Of a DNA stretch of 51,975 nt, positions 34,547-45,936 are shown piece by piece. How positions within the stretch are numbered: position 1 is the first letter of the stretch; each line of letters begins with the position of its first letter. The stretch spans positions 1 through 51,975 of the forward strand of contig NZ_JACDCW010000016.1 of the NCBI RefSeq assembly GCF_013817345.1, given 5' to 3'. The notes under the pieces were generated by a model, which saw only the letters and a list, made by a program, of their open reading frames with translations, was not told the DNA's origin and made no database searches. A program made the position numbers and the translations under genes. Source of the stretch: Methylibium sp. Its GTDB lineage: Bacteria > Pseudomonadota > Gammaproteobacteria > Burkholderiales > Burkholderiaceae_C.

Positions 34547-35206
34547 TTAGCCGGTTTGCTCCCTGAGCAAATTGGCTAACTCCACGGCGGACCGCACTCC
34601 CATCTTTTCGAACACGCGCGCCCGGTGCACCTCCACCGTGCGCACGCTGATCGCCAGTGCATCGGCGATCAGCTTGTTGGGACGGCCATCGACCACCAGC
34701 TGCATCACTTCGCGCTCGCGTTCCGTCAACTCGGCCAGCTGCTTTTGCAGGGCCATGTGCAGGCGACCGCGCTCGAGTGCGCCGCGGCTTCGCTCCAGGG
34801 CCCGCTCGATGCGGTCGACCAGCGCGTTGTCGGAGAAAGGCTTTTCGACGAAATCGAAGGCGCCGCGCTGGATCGCCGCGACGGCAGTGGGCACGTCGCC
34901 GTGGCCGCTGAGGAAGATGACCGGCAGCACATCGGTGAGCGCGCGCTCGATCAGCCGCTCGAACAACTGCACGCCGCCCATGCCGCCGGGCATGCGCATG
35001 TCGAGCAGCAGGCAGGCCGGTGCGCCGAGAAGCGCCGAGCGGTGCCCCTCGAGCCAGGCCTCGAAGGCCTCGCCGGAATCATGCGGATGCGAAAGCAGCC
35101 GGCGCGTTCGCAACAGCCAGGCCAGCGCATCGCGGACTGCCGCCTCGTCATCGACGATATGCACCACGGGCAGGCCCAGGGGTGGCGGCGGCGGCGAATG
35201 ATTCAT
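34547..35206 (-). CDS. FixJ/LuxR-family response regulator
   Basis: 219-residue two-component regulator. The receiver domain has the acidic pair in HIVDDEAAVRDAL, phospho-acceptor Asp69 in LLLDMRMPGG, the switch Ser100 in FLSGHGD and Lys122 in VEKPFSD. The C-terminal LuxR helix-turn-helix is LTEREREVMQLVVDGRPNKLIA followed by SVRTVEVHRARVFEKM. It is transcribed just after the sensor kinase gene (59 bases) and the pair is divergent from maeB, so control of C4-dicarboxylate or malate metabolism is a reasonable guess from context. Confidence 0.9.
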   Translation of the reverse strand: MNHSPPPPPLGLPVVHIVDDEAAVRDALAWLLRTRRLLSHPHDSGEAFEAWLEGHRSALLGAPACLLLDMRMPGGMGGVQLFERLIERALTDVLPVIFLSGHGDVPTAVAAIQRGAFDFVEKPFSDNALVDRIERALERSRGALERGRLHMALQKQLAELTEREREVMQLVVDGRPNKLIADALAISVRTVEVHRARVFEKMGVRSAVELANLLREQTG

Positions 35207-35264
35207 CTGGACTCCCCGGGCGCTCGGCGCCGGTTTTCGAAGGGCAGGCAACCCGACGGCAGGC

Positions 35265-37400
35265 TCATGACAGGGCCTGCGCCGCGCGATCGGCCGGGCC
35301 GGAACTGCCGGCCGACGCGTTCGGAGCGGCATCGAGCGTTGCGTCGGCGCGTGCATCGGGGGCGCCGTTTGCCGGCCCGGCGGCGGCACGCGGCAGCGTG
35401 AAGGTGAAGCGGGTGCCTGCAATGCCGGCGCCGTCGTCGCTCGGGAGCGTCTCGAACACCAGTGCGCCGCCGTGCTGCTCGATCACGGTGCGGCACAGGC
35501 TCAGGCCCAGGCCCATGCCTTCGCTCTTGGTGGTGAAGAACGGCGTGAACAGGCGCGCGGCCACCTCGGGGGCGATGCCGGGGCCGCGATCGCTCACGCT
35601 GATGTGCACCCAGGCACGGTCGGCCCGTGCGCTCACGTTGACCACGCGCTGCGCCGGCGGCTGCGCTTCCATTGCCTGGATGGCGTTGCGGGTCAGGTTC
35701 AGCAGCACCTGTTCGACCATGGTGCGGTCGCACACGGCACGGGGAGGCGGCCAGCCCAGTGCCAGCTCGATGCGCGTGGCGCTCTTGCGGGCCTGCAGGC
35801 GCACCAGCGGCAGCACCCCCTCGACCAGTTCGTCGCAGTCCACCGGCTCGCGGCTGTGCTCGCGACGACGCACGAAATCGTTCACGCTCTTGATGACCCG
35901 CCCCGCGCGCGCCGCCTGCTCGGCAATGCGCTGCGTAGCTTCACGGATCATCGACAGATTCGGTCCAGCGGAGGCCGGCATTTCGTCAGCGATCAGGTTG
36001 AGCGAGCCGCTCGCATAACTGGCGATCGCGGCCAGCGGCTGGTTCAGCTCGTGGCTGAGCAGCGAAGCCATCTCGCCCACGGTGGCAAGGCGGGCGGTGG
36101 CCTGCAGCTGCTCTTGCTGCAGGCGGGAAAGCTCTTCGACGCGGCGCTGGGCGCTGATGTCGAGCACCGCGCTCATCCAGCCGCTTTGCCGGCCGTCCGC
36201 GCCGATCAGCGGGGCCTCGAAGATCAGCACCGGAAAACGCTCGCCGTTGGCTCGCATGAACGTGGTTTCGTAGCCGTCGCGCGACTCGTTGGGTGGGACG
36301 CCCTCGGCCATGCGGTGGACTTGGCGCGCCTCGTAATCGGCGCGCATCTCGGGCGGCCAGTAGGCCGGCGTGGCGTGGCCGACGAGCTGCTCGGCGCTGA
36401 AGCCGACCATCGCGCACAACGCCGGGTTCACGTAGGTGATGCGCCCGGCGAGATCGCGCGCCCGCAGGCCGGTGATCAGCGAATCCTCCATCGCGCGGCG
36501 AAGCGCCAGCTCTTCGCCGAGGCGCGCTTCGGCCTCGGCGCGCCGGCGCACGTCGCGCACGAGCAGCGCGACCACTGCGGTCAAAGCCAGCGACAGGCCG
36601 AGCACCAGCGAAGTTGCCAGGTTGGGAATCAGCCGCGGACCGCGCCCGGCGCTATCGAGGCGCAGCGCCAAGGTGGTCCCCGGCACATCCACGAGACGCT
36701 CGGCCTGGTACACGCCAGCGCCTCGCGGCAGCCCGGCGCGCGCCAGGCGCGTGCCGTCGCCTTCGACGAAGGAGAGCTCGTGCGAGCGAGCCACCTCGGG
36801 CGACACCGCCGCTTCGATGGTCGCGCTCAGGGCCAGGCTCGCTGCCATGACCCCACGCGGCCCCTCCGCACCGGTGATGGGCAGGCACACATCGATCACC
36901 TCCACGCCCAGGCCGCCGGCCTGCGGCACGAAATAACTGCGCGACCAGGCCGGCACGGTCAGGCGCATGGCGCTGTCGCAGGCAGCTTCGCTGTCGAGCG
37001 CCAGCGCGCCGCGGGGCAGCCGGCTGAAGAGCTGGCCGCGGTAGGGCGACTCGACCACGGCTTGAATCGTGTTGTCCTCCGAACGCCACTCGATGCGCAG
37101 CAGCTCGCGGCGCTCGCGCAGCAGATCGGCGGCGTCGCGGCGCCACTGCGCCAGATCCGGTTCGTTCCACAGCAGCGCCTGCAGGCTCTGCAGGTCGCGC
37201 GCGAACACCTGCCGCACATCGATTGCGGCAGCGGCGGCGGCGGCGTCGGTGCGTTCCTGGGCGCGACTGTGCTCGTAGCGCAAAGTCAGGCCGAGCAGCA
37301 GCGTCTGAACGACGCCGAGCAGCAGCACCAGCAGGGCCCAAGGCAGCATGCGCCGCCAGCGCCAGGAGGACGGCATCGGCGGCGCGGCGAGGTCGGACAT
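35265..37400 (-). CDS. Membrane-bound PAS-domain sensor histidine kinase
   Basis: 711-residue sensor. Helix 1 (about 20-40) and helix 2 (about 260-281) flank a periplasmic domain of some 215 residues, followed by a PAS domain (about 300-420) and a HisKA/HATPase module: phospho-His450 in SHELNQPLAAIASYASG, N-box LTRNAIQAME and G-boxes DRGPGIAPEV and GMGLGLSLCRTVIEQHGG. Organisation resembles DctB/DctS and FixL-type kinases. ATG 37400 is right before the first helix. Partner response regulator follows; maeB is divergent across 191 bases. The C-terminal Ala/Pro-rich tail is unusual but low complexity. Confidence 0.9.
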   Translation of the reverse strand: MSDLAAPPMPSSWRWRRMLPWALLVLLLGVVQTLLLGLTLRYEHSRAQERTDAAAAAAAIDVRQVFARDLQSLQALLWNEPDLAQWRRDAADLLRERRELLRIEWRSEDNTIQAVVESPYRGQLFSRLPRGALALDSEAACDSAMRLTVPAWSRSYFVPQAGGLGVEVIDVCLPITGAEGPRGVMAASLALSATIEAAVSPEVARSHELSFVEGDGTRLARAGLPRGAGVYQAERLVDVPGTTLALRLDSAGRGPRLIPNLATSLVLGLSLALTAVVALLVRDVRRRAEAEARLGEELALRRAMEDSLITGLRARDLAGRITYVNPALCAMVGFSAEQLVGHATPAYWPPEMRADYEARQVHRMAEGVPPNESRDGYETTFMRANGERFPVLIFEAPLIGADGRQSGWMSAVLDISAQRRVEELSRLQQEQLQATARLATVGEMASLLSHELNQPLAAIASYASGSLNLIADEMPASAGPNLSMIREATQRIAEQAARAGRVIKSVNDFVRRREHSREPVDCDELVEGVLPLVRLQARKSATRIELALGWPPPRAVCDRTMVEQVLLNLTRNAIQAMEAQPPAQRVVNVSARADRAWVHISVSDRGPGIAPEVAARLFTPFFTTKSEGMGLGLSLCRTVIEQHGGALVFETLPSDDGAGIAGTRFTFTLPRAAAGPANGAPDARADATLDAAPNASAGSSGPADRAAQALS

Positions 37401-37439
37401 GACCGAGTATGAAGAGCGGCGGCTCGGCATGGGTACGCA

Positions 37440-37475
37440 GTTTCGCGCATGGCCTCCGCACACGTCGTGCGAAAC
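37440..37475. promoter_or_regulatory. Inverted repeats between sensor kinase and maeB, candidate operator
   Basis: GTTTCGC (37440-37446) and GCGAAAC (37469-37475) form a perfect 7-bp inverted repeat with 22 bases between; inside lies CGCAC-ACGTC-GTGCG (37457-37471), a second dyad. The location between divergent regulator and target-like genes is where the FixJ-like protein could bind. Confidence 0.4.
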
Positions 37476-37544
37476 ACTGCCTGCGGCAGCGCAGCAGCCC
37501 GGGCGCGCCCGCTTGCTCCGCGCTCGCGCCCGCAGGCGCATTCC

Positions 37545-37550
37545 TACAAT
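37545..37550 (+). promoter_or_regulatory. Candidate -10 element of maeB
   Basis: TACAAT, 42 bases upstream of the maeB ATG. No -35 consensus at 16-18 bases upstream, consistent with activator dependence. Confidence 0.4.
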
Positions 37551-37591
37551 CAGCAGGTCGCTGCGTCAGCCACGCCCTCACGGAAGATCCC

Positions 37592-39886
<2,295 letters not shown>

Positions 39887-40115
39887 ATCGCTGCGGCGCA
39901 ACAAAAAGTCATGCAAGTATCGAGCGCCGTCCCGCCTTCCCTTTCGACAGGAGTGTCGGGATCATGAAACGGCCCTGAGCCTTGTCTTCTGGCTGGAGTT
40001 GGTGCCCGCTTATAGTCTCGGAATAGCCCGGGCCGCCTGCTGAAATTTGAGGCAGGCCCTTGAGATTTTCGTCCGGCTTCGGTACCATCTGCCCTTCGAA
40101 TTACAGGGAAAACCC

Positions 40116-40565
40116 GTGCGCTTTACCGGTGGGTCGAAGCGGGCAATCCGAACTTCCGGCTGGCGTGTGGGGATCGGCGTGGTGCTCGTGGCAGTGGCGG
40201 CCACGGCGGCGGTTTTCGAGTCAACCGTTCCGGCTCGAGGCACGCACGCCGAAGGGCGGAAAACGGGCGAGCGAGCTACGGCAGTGGCCTTGTCGGCACT
40301 ACCGCCCGAAGCCCGAGGTACCCATGCATTGATCCGCGCCGGGGGTCCTTTCCCGTATTCGAAGGATGGTTCCGTGTTTGGCAATCGGGAGCGTTTGCTT
40401 CCGGGTCGCAAACGCGGCGACTACCGCGAGTACACAGTACCGACGCCGAAGTCCCACGATCGGGGGGCCCGGCGGATCGTTTGCGCAGGGACAGTGCCAT
40501 CTGTCCCCGAAGCTTGTTATTACACCGACGATCACTATGCGAGTTTCCGCCTCATCGCACAGTGA
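40116..40565 (+). CDS. Barnase-like guanyl-specific ribonuclease with N-terminal signal/anchor
   Basis: 149-residue microbial RNase of the N1/T1/barnase family. After a basic N-terminus and hydrophobic helix (WRVGIGVVLVAVAATAAVF, about residues 16-34), the nuclease domain contains FPYSKDGSVFGNRERLLP, YREYTV (Glu105), DRGARRIVC (Arg116 and Arg120) and YYTDDHYASFRLI (His140), matching barnase Glu73, Arg83/Arg87 and His102. GTG 40116 after an AGGGA is preferred; a TTG at 40047 in frame is also possible. The gene immediately precedes a barstar gene (37-base gap), so self-protection is coordinated. TATAGT at 40011-40016 is a candidate -10. Probably exported. Confidence 0.88.
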   Translation: MRFTGGSKRAIRTSGWRVGIGVVLVAVAATAAVFESTVPARGTHAEGRKTGERATAVALSALPPEARGTHALIRAGGPFPYSKDGSVFGNRERLLPGRKRGDYREYTVPTPKSHDRGARRIVCAGTVPSVPEACYYTDDHYASFRLIAQ

Positions 40566-40602
40566 GCCGACCCATCAACAAGGAACGAGGGGGATCACGA
40601 CC

Positions 40603-41001
40603 ATGATGCCGTTGCAGACCGTCCGTCCCAACATCGTGCAGGCCATCCGCGCATTCCGCGTGGAAGACCTGCAGACTGCCGCCCAGGATCTGGGCCAGCA
40701 CTTCCTCTACGCCCACCTCGGTGCGGCGCAGTCGAAGCAGGAAGTGCTGGAAGCGATTGCCGAGGCTTTTCTATTCCCAGCGCACTTCGGCAAGAACCTC
40801 GACGCGCTGTTCGACTGCATGACCGACCTGGTCTACAAGGCCGGCGGCCAGCCAGGCTTCGTGCTCGTGCTCGAACAGCTCCCCGACAACGCCAGGTTCG
40901 ACCGGGAGGCGCGCGAGCAGTTGCTCGATGTCTTCCGCGACGCCGCAGATTTTTGGGGGGAACGAAAAATACCCTTCAGGTGCTTCTATTCTTTTCAGTA
41001 G
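40603..41001 (+). CDS. Barstar family ribonuclease inhibitor
   Basis: 132-residue cytosolic inhibitor that neutralises the upstream ribonuclease before export. The barstar interaction helix is NLDALFDCMTDL, residues 65-76, retaining the barnase-contacting Asp pair (Asp67 and Asp71, equivalent to barstar Asp35 and Asp39) and the surrounding FGKNLDAL context. The C-terminal strand ends in FRCFYSFQ. Two adjacent ATGs (40603 and 40606) are possible starts, preceded by a GGAACGAGGGGG purine tract. The N-terminal 30 residues are longer than in Bacillus barstar. Organised as an operon with the nuclease. Confidence 0.9.
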   Translation: MMPLQTVRPNIVQAIRAFRVEDLQTAAQDLGQHFLYAHLGAAQSKQEVLEAIAEAFLFPAHFGKNLDALFDCMTDLVYKAGGQPGFVLVLEQLPDNARFDREAREQLLDVFRDAADFWGERKIPFRCFYSFQ

Positions 41002-41036
41002 CCCGCTCCCCGGAATTCGGGCAGGGAGAGCGGGGG

Positions 41037-41150
41037 ATGGAAGCCCAGAACGACGCCAAGCCGGTCAAGACGCCGGCCGGCATCATCACGGTTCACTTGC
41101 CGCCGATGAGCAGCGCGTTCGACACCGCCGGGTGGCTGGTCGCGGCTTGA
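41037..41150 (+). CDS. Possible 37-residue small protein downstream of barstar
   Basis: ATG 41037 preceded by GGGAGAGCGG encodes a 37-residue frame (begins MEAQNDAKPVKTPAGIITVH, ends GWLVAA) that stops 19 bases before a strong terminator, so it would be the third cistron of the ribonuclease operon. I do not recognise it. The acceptable ribosome site and position support it; there is no homology evidence, and chance cannot be excluded. Confidence 0.4.
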   Translation: MEAQNDAKPVKTPAGIITVHLPPMSSAFDTAGWLVAA

Positions 41151-41168
41151 GCCGCCGCCGGCAGACGT

Positions 41169-41195
41169 AAAAACAGGCCCTACGGGGCCTGTTTT
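41169..41195. terminator. Strong bidirectional intrinsic terminator
   Basis: AAAACAGGCCC (41170-41180), TACG loop, GGGCCTGTTTT (41185-41195), an 11-bp perfect stem with T-runs on both strands. It separates the barnase/barstar operon from the converging rsmA-surA-lptD genes. Confidence 0.95.
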
Positions 41196-41232
41196 CATTT
41201 TTGCGCCGCTCCTCGTGACGACGGCCAGTCCT

Positions 41233-42024
41233 TCAGCCTTGATCTGCCGACTCCAGCGCCAGGTCCACGTACTGCGACACCGGCACCTCTTCGGCCCGGC
41301 GCTGAACATCGAAGCGCCCGGCAAAGCCGCGCGCCTCCAGCCAGCGCCCCAGCGTGTGGCGCAGCAGCTTGCGGCGCTGCGAGAAGGCCACCTGCACCAG
41401 TTCGCCGAGCAGCGCGGCGTCCACGGGCGGCGGCTGTGCGAACGGCTGCATGCGCACCACAGCGGAATGCACCCGCGGCGGCGGCTCGAAGGCCTCGGGC
41501 GGCACCTCGAGCACCGCTTCGATGTCGTAGCGCCACTGCAGCATCACGGAAAGCCGGCCGTAGTCCTTGCCGCCCGGCGTAGCGGCCATGCGCGAGACGA
41601 CTTCCTTTTGCAGCATGAAGTGCTGGTCTTTGACCTGCCCGGCGACAGGCAGCAGGTGAAACAGGATCGGGGTGGAGATGTTGTAAGGCAGGTTGCCCAC
41701 CACTCGCAGCTTCGCACCCGCCGCCTGCGCCAGTGCAGCGAAGTCCGCGCTCAGCACGTCGGCCTCGATGACCTGCAGTTCGCCCCGCCGACGCAAGCGC
41801 GCCGCCAGATCGCGGTCGAGTTCGATGACGGTGAGGCGCTCGCTGCGCGCCACGAGTGGGTCGGTCATCGCGCCCAGGCCGGGGCCGATCTCGACCAGCG
41901 CCTCGCCCGGCTTGGGCGCGATCAGTGCAACGATGCGGTCGATCACCGCGCGATCGGTCAGGAAGTGCTGACCGAAGCGCTTGCGGGCAATGTGCTTCAC
42001 GGGCTGCGCCGGCGGGGCCGGCAT
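41233..42024 (-). CDS. rsmA: 16S rRNA dimethyladenosine transferase RsmA (KsgA)
   Basis: 263-residue SAM-dependent enzyme that dimethylates A1518 and A1519 of 16S rRNA during late 30S assembly. Motifs: [11 protein letters not shown] near the start, SAM-binding [10 protein letters not shown] (45-54), [12 protein letters not shown], the catalytic NLPYNIS, and C-terminal [15 protein letters not shown] 42024. It lies 79 bases downstream of surA; the pdxA gene that normally sits between these two is absent. Confidence 0.96.
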   Translation of the reverse strand: MPAPPAQPVKHIARKRFGQHFLTDRAVIDRIVALIAPKPGEALVEIGPGLGAMTDPLVARSERLTVIELDRDLAARLRRRGELQVIEADVLSADFAALAQAAGAKLRVVGNLPYNISTPILFHLLPVAGQVKDQHFMLQKEVVSRMAATPGGKDYGRLSVMLQWRYDIEAVLEVPPEAFEPPPRVHSAVVRMQPFAQPPPVDAALLGELVQVAFSQRRKLLRHTLGRWLEARGFAGRFDVQRRAEEVPVSQYVDLALESADQG

Positions 42025-42103
42025 GGGCTGGAAGCTGCCAGCGCGAGCGTCACCACGGCGCCCCGGAGCTCATGCGTCGTCTCCGCCACCGTCGGAGCCC
42101 CCG

Positions 42104-43447
42104 TCACTGCGGCGGCTCGCGCATCTCCACATAGGCGCGCGCTCGCACCTCGCGCGACCATTCGAGGTAGGCAGCCTCGAACTTGCGCTCGCGCAGCAGG
42201 TTGCGAGCGATCTCGCGTTGCTGCTTGCGATCGACCGCCTGCGTGCGCCGCTCCAGCACCTGGATCAGGTGCACGCCGAAGCGCGAGACCACCGGATCGG
42301 AGATCTGTTCGGGTTGCAGCGACTTCATCGCGTCCTCGAACTCCGGCACGAACTGTCCGGGCGAAGCCCAGCCGAGTTCGCCACCTTGTGCGGCACTGCC
42401 GTCCTCCGAGTTCTGCCGGGCGAGCTGCTCGAAGCTCGCCGCGCCCGCTGCAACCTGCTGCTTGAACTCCGCCAGCCGCTCGATGGCCGCACTCTCGCTG
42501 AGCTGCGATGACGGACGCAGCAGGATGTGACGAGCCCGCGTCTGCGTGACGCGCAGGCCCCCGTCGCGGCGCTCGAGCAGCTTGAGCACGTGAAAGCCTG
42601 CCCCCGAACGCAGCACCTGCGGCGCCGTCTGGCCGGCACGCAGCGGCGCCACGGCAGCGACGAACAGTTCGGGCAGCCGGTCGGCAGGGCGCAGGCCGAG
42701 CGCGCCGCCCTGCTCTTTGGGGCCCGTCGACAGCTCGTTCACCAGCTGGGCGAAATCTTCCCCGTCGCGTGCTCGCGCCAGCGCCTGCTCGGCGACCCGG
42801 CGGCGCTCCGCAACTTCGGCCTCGCCGGCGCCTTCGGGCACGCCGATCAACAGCTGAGCGACGTTGTACTCGGGCGGCGCCGCCCCACTGGCACGCGAGG
42901 CAAGGAGGGTGTCGATTTCGGCCTCGCTGATGCGGATGCGCGAATTGACCTCGCGCTCGCGCACGCGCTCCAGCAGCATCTGATCGCGCAGGGTATTGCG
43001 AAAGCGCGTGAAGTCGATGCCCTCGCTGCGCAGCCGCTCGCGCAACTGGGCCAGATCGATGCGGTTTTGCGCCGCGACGTTGGCCACGGTGCGGTCGAGC
43101 TCGGCCTCGTCGATGCGCATGCCGCTGTCACGTGCATGCGTGAGCTGGGCACGCTCGTTGATCATGGCCTCTAGCACCTGGCGGCGCAGTTCGTCGTCGA
43201 CCGGCAGGCGGGCGCCGCTCTGCGCGGCGTCGCGCCGCACCGCGGCCACGCGCTGTTGCACCTCGCCGTTGGTCACCAGTTCCTGATTGACGACAGCGAC
43301 GATGTAGTCGGCGGAGCGCGCCGCGCTGCGCTCGCCTTGCACGGGCTGCGCAACGGCCGCAGCTGCAACCACGAGGCCGGCGACGAGCAGACCGGCGGCA
43401 AGGGCGCCGCGCCGCAGGGCGTGTACGAAAGAAGGAATGGAAGGCAT
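42104..43447 (-). CDS. surA: Periplasmic peptidyl-prolyl isomerase/chaperone SurA
   Basis: 447-residue exported chaperone that escorts outer membrane proteins to the BAM complex. An N-terminal signal peptide (hydrophobic AAGLLVAGLVVAAAAVAQ) is followed by the chaperone helices (ADYIVAVVNQELVTNGEV, RQVLEAMINERAQL) and two parvulin domains: the first from about PEYNVAQLLIG, degenerate, and the second with RARHILLRPSS, GGELGWASPGQFVPEFEDA and RFGVHLIQVLERR, which looks active. ATG 43447 begins the signal peptide. It lies 8 bases downstream of lptD, in the lptD-surA operon. Confidence 0.95.
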   Translation of the reverse strand: MPSIPSFVHALRRGALAAGLLVAGLVVAAAAVAQPVQGERSAARSADYIVAVVNQELVTNGEVQQRVAAVRRDAAQSGARLPVDDELRRQVLEAMINERAQLTHARDSGMRIDEAELDRTVANVAAQNRIDLAQLRERLRSEGIDFTRFRNTLRDQMLLERVREREVNSRIRISEAEIDTLLASRASGAAPPEYNVAQLLIGVPEGAGEAEVAERRRVAEQALARARDGEDFAQLVNELSTGPKEQGGALGLRPADRLPELFVAAVAPLRAGQTAPQVLRSGAGFHVLKLLERRDGGLRVTQTRARHILLRPSSQLSESAAIERLAEFKQQVAAGAASFEQLARQNSEDGSAAQGGELGWASPGQFVPEFEDAMKSLQPEQISDPVVSRFGVHLIQVLERRTQAVDRKQQREIARNLLRERKFEAAYLEWSREVRARAYVEMREPPQ

Positions 43448-43455
43448 GGCCAGGT

Positions 43456-45936
43456 TCAGGGAATCGCCAGGGCCGGCGCGACGAAGGGCTCGTCGTCGCG
43501 CAGCAGCCGGTAGCCAGAGATATTGTCCCTCAGCGCTCCCAGGGGGTTGGAACCCAGGCGAGAGAGTCCCACCAGCTCGAGCTGGAACATCAAGCGCGTG
43601 GTCGCCTCGCTGCGCCCGGTGGACAGCCGCTCGGCCACTACGCGGCCGATCCAGCAGCCGGAGTCGTACTCGAAGCCGATCAGCGAGTCCGTGATGCGCG
43701 AATCGCGACGGCTGTAGTTGAGGCGGCCCACGGTATACCAGGCGCCGACACAGCCGGTGGTCTGGACGGCGCGCGGCGGAACACCGCCCAGGACGTCGCG
43801 CGCTTGGCTCTCGCGCACCAGGGCGGCCGCCGCCTGCTGGCGCGCCGCGTCGTTGATCGGCCACTGCCAGCCGACTTCGACCTGCTCGCTGGCATTGCGC
43901 GTGTAGCGGTAGGTCGCGCCGATGGTGCGAAACGGCCCGGGGGAGTAGCGTGCGCCGACGATCGAGCGCGCGGTCCGGTCGGTTTCCGAGTTGTATTGCA
44001 CCGTGGCGTCGAGCCACCAGCCGGGCACCAGGTTGGTGGCGCCGAGCAGGAGGAAGTCGGAGAAACGGTTGGTGATCGGCTCGCCGTCTGGCGTGATGCG
44101 CTGGGTGCGCAGCAGCATGCGCTGCGCAATGCCCAGGCGCAGCGCTTCGGCCCCGGTCTGGCGGTCGAGAAAGCGCGTGGTCAGGCCGGCGGTGAGCTGG
44201 TTCGCATCCGACACGCGGTCGATGCCGGAAAACACGTTGTCCGAGTAGATCGACGTGAAATTGAAGTCGTTGGCTGCGCTGTCGAAATTGGGCAGCTCGG
44301 ATTGATCGCGATAAGGCGTGTTGACGTAGAACAGCCGCGGCTCGAGCGTTTGCGTGAGGTCGCGGCCGAAGGCGCCGGTCGGGCGCTCGAACACCCAGGC
44401 GCTGTCGAGCGACAAGCTGGGAATGGTGCGCGACGCGCTGACCCGCTCTCCCGTTGCGTCGCCCTCGCGCGGCGGCGCGATGTCATAGGCCGCACTGTTG
44501 AGCGACACGCGCGGAGTGATGGTCCAGCCCGGCACGCCCAGCGGCCAAAACGGCCGCGCCAGCGTGCCGAGCCCGTGCAGGCGGGCACCGGTCACGAGCG
44601 TCGGGTCGTCGTTGGTGAAGCGGTTGGCCTCGGTTTCCCAGCGCCATTCGAAGCCCGCTGCTGCACCGCGCTGGCGCAGGCCGACCTGCGGCTCGCGCTG
44701 ATAGGGGGCGACGATGAAGGCGTCGGGCTCCCGCTCCTGCAGCACCTGCCAGTGCTGCACCTGCGCGTAGGCGACGGTGTCGCCGTAAGCGCTGTCGATG
44801 CGGCGCGTGGCGTAGGCGCTCGAGGGGAGCAGGCGAGGCGTGAGGCTGGGCAGCCGGCTGGAGAAATCCTTCCAGTATTCGTCGTCCGAAGCGCGTTGTA
44901 CCTGCGCGCCGTAATCGACAGCGCCGACCCGCAGCCCGCTCCAGCGCGCTTCGTGCTCCAGGTTGAGCGACCAGCGTGAACGGTTCGCGACCTGGTCGTC
45001 GGGCAGCATGAAGACCTGCGCAGCACCTTGATAGCGCGGCTCGAGATAGCGGAACTCGGTGTCGAGCGCGGCGCCGCGCCGGCTCATCACCGTGGGCATC
45101 AGGGTCGCGTCGCGGTTGGGCGCGATGTTCCAGTAGTACGGCACCGAGAGTTCGAGGCCGCTCTTGCTGTCCAGACCGATGCTCGGCGGCAGCCAACCTG
45201 ACTTGCGCGCGTCGGACAGCGGAAAGCTCAAGGTCGGCGCGGCCAGGATCGGCACGCCGTAAAAGCGCAGCACCGCACCTTCGGCCACGCCGATGTCGGC
45301 GGCGGTGTCGAGCATGACGCGGTCGGTGCTGAGAATCCACGCCGGATCGGGCGCGGGGCAGCTCGTGTAGGTGGCGCCGGTGGCGACGCCGCGGTACTCG
45401 TCCAGGAAGTCGAAGCGCTCGGCGCTGCCGCCGGCCTGGGTACGCCCGAAGTAGTAACTGGGCGACAGGAAGTAGCCTTCGAAGCGCTGCACGCCGATCT
45501 CGACTTCCGGGCCGCTGAAGGTGTTGCCGTTGCGGGTGATCTCGACGTTGCCGGTCGCACGCGCCGTGTCGGTGGGCACCTGGTACTCCACCCGATCGGC
45601 CTTCATCAGCAGCGGCCCGCGACGAAACACGACGTCGCCTTCTGCCACCGATTCGCGCTCCGGACGCCCGTATAGGCGGTCGGCCTCGATCACCACCGGT
45701 TCGTCGTCTTCGGCGCTACCGCGCGGCAGCAGCCGCAGGCCGCTGCCGGTGCCCGGCCGCAGGCCCGGGCCTTCGATCTCGGGGCTGTCTTGCGCTGTGG
45801 CCGTGCCAGCGCACACGGCCAGCGCCGCGATAGCGACGACGGCGCGGTGCAACAAGGGTCGGCCGTGCTGCAAACGACGGGCAGCGCAGGCGGCGACGGA
45901 CAACAGCGAGGAAGGCAAGGAAGAAGGCTGCTGCAA
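43456..45936 (-). CDS. lptD: LPS-assembly outer membrane protein LptD, start codon uncertain
   Basis: Outer membrane barrel that inserts lipopolysaccharide on the cell surface together with LptE (at 29.4 kb). A signal peptide (VVAIAALAVCAGTATAQ) precedes the OstA-like jellyroll (VVIEADRLYGRPERESVAEGDVVFRRG, read in parts) and a large beta barrel with CPAPDPAWIL and C-terminal tail cysteine positions (TTGCVGAWY, SGCWIGRV) available for disulphides. No in-frame ATG lies near the signal peptide; TTG codons at 45936 and 45903 are the likeliest starts, giving about 826 or 815 residues. The frame continues far upstream over the divergent amgK and is not coding there. Confidence 0.9.
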   Translation of the reverse strand: MQQPSSLPSSLLSVAACAARRLQHGRPLLHRAVVAIAALAVCAGTATAQDSPEIEGPGLRPGTGSGLRLLPRGSAEDDEPVVIEADRLYGRPERESVAEGDVVFRRGPLLMKADRVEYQVPTDTARATGNVEITRNGNTFSGPEVEIGVQRFEGYFLSPSYYFGRTQAGGSAERFDFLDEYRGVATGATYTSCPAPDPAWILSTDRVMLDTAADIGVAEGAVLRFYGVPILAAPTLSFPLSDARKSGWLPPSIGLDSKSGLELSVPYYWNIAPNRDATLMPTVMSRRGAALDTEFRYLEPRYQGAAQVFMLPDDQVANRSRWSLNLEHEARWSGLRVGAVDYGAQVQRASDDEYWKDFSSRLPSLTPRLLPSSAYATRRIDSAYGDTVAYAQVQHWQVLQEREPDAFIVAPYQREPQVGLRQRGAAAGFEWRWETEANRFTNDDPTLVTGARLHGLGTLARPFWPLGVPGWTITPRVSLNSAAYDIAPPREGDATGERVSASRTIPSLSLDSAWVFERPTGAFGRDLTQTLEPRLFYVNTPYRDQSELPNFDSAANDFNFTSIYSDNVFSGIDRVSDANQLTAGLTTRFLDRQTGAEALRLGIAQRMLLRTQRITPDGEPITNRFSDFLLLGATNLVPGWWLDATVQYNSETDRTARSIVGARYSPGPFRTIGATYRYTRNASEQVEVGWQWPINDAARQQAAAALVRESQARDVLGGVPPRAVQTTGCVGAWYTVGRLNYSRRDSRITDSLIGFEYDSGCWIGRVVAERLSTGRSEATTRLMFQLELVGLSRLGSNPLGALRDNISGYRLLRDDEPFVAPALAIP

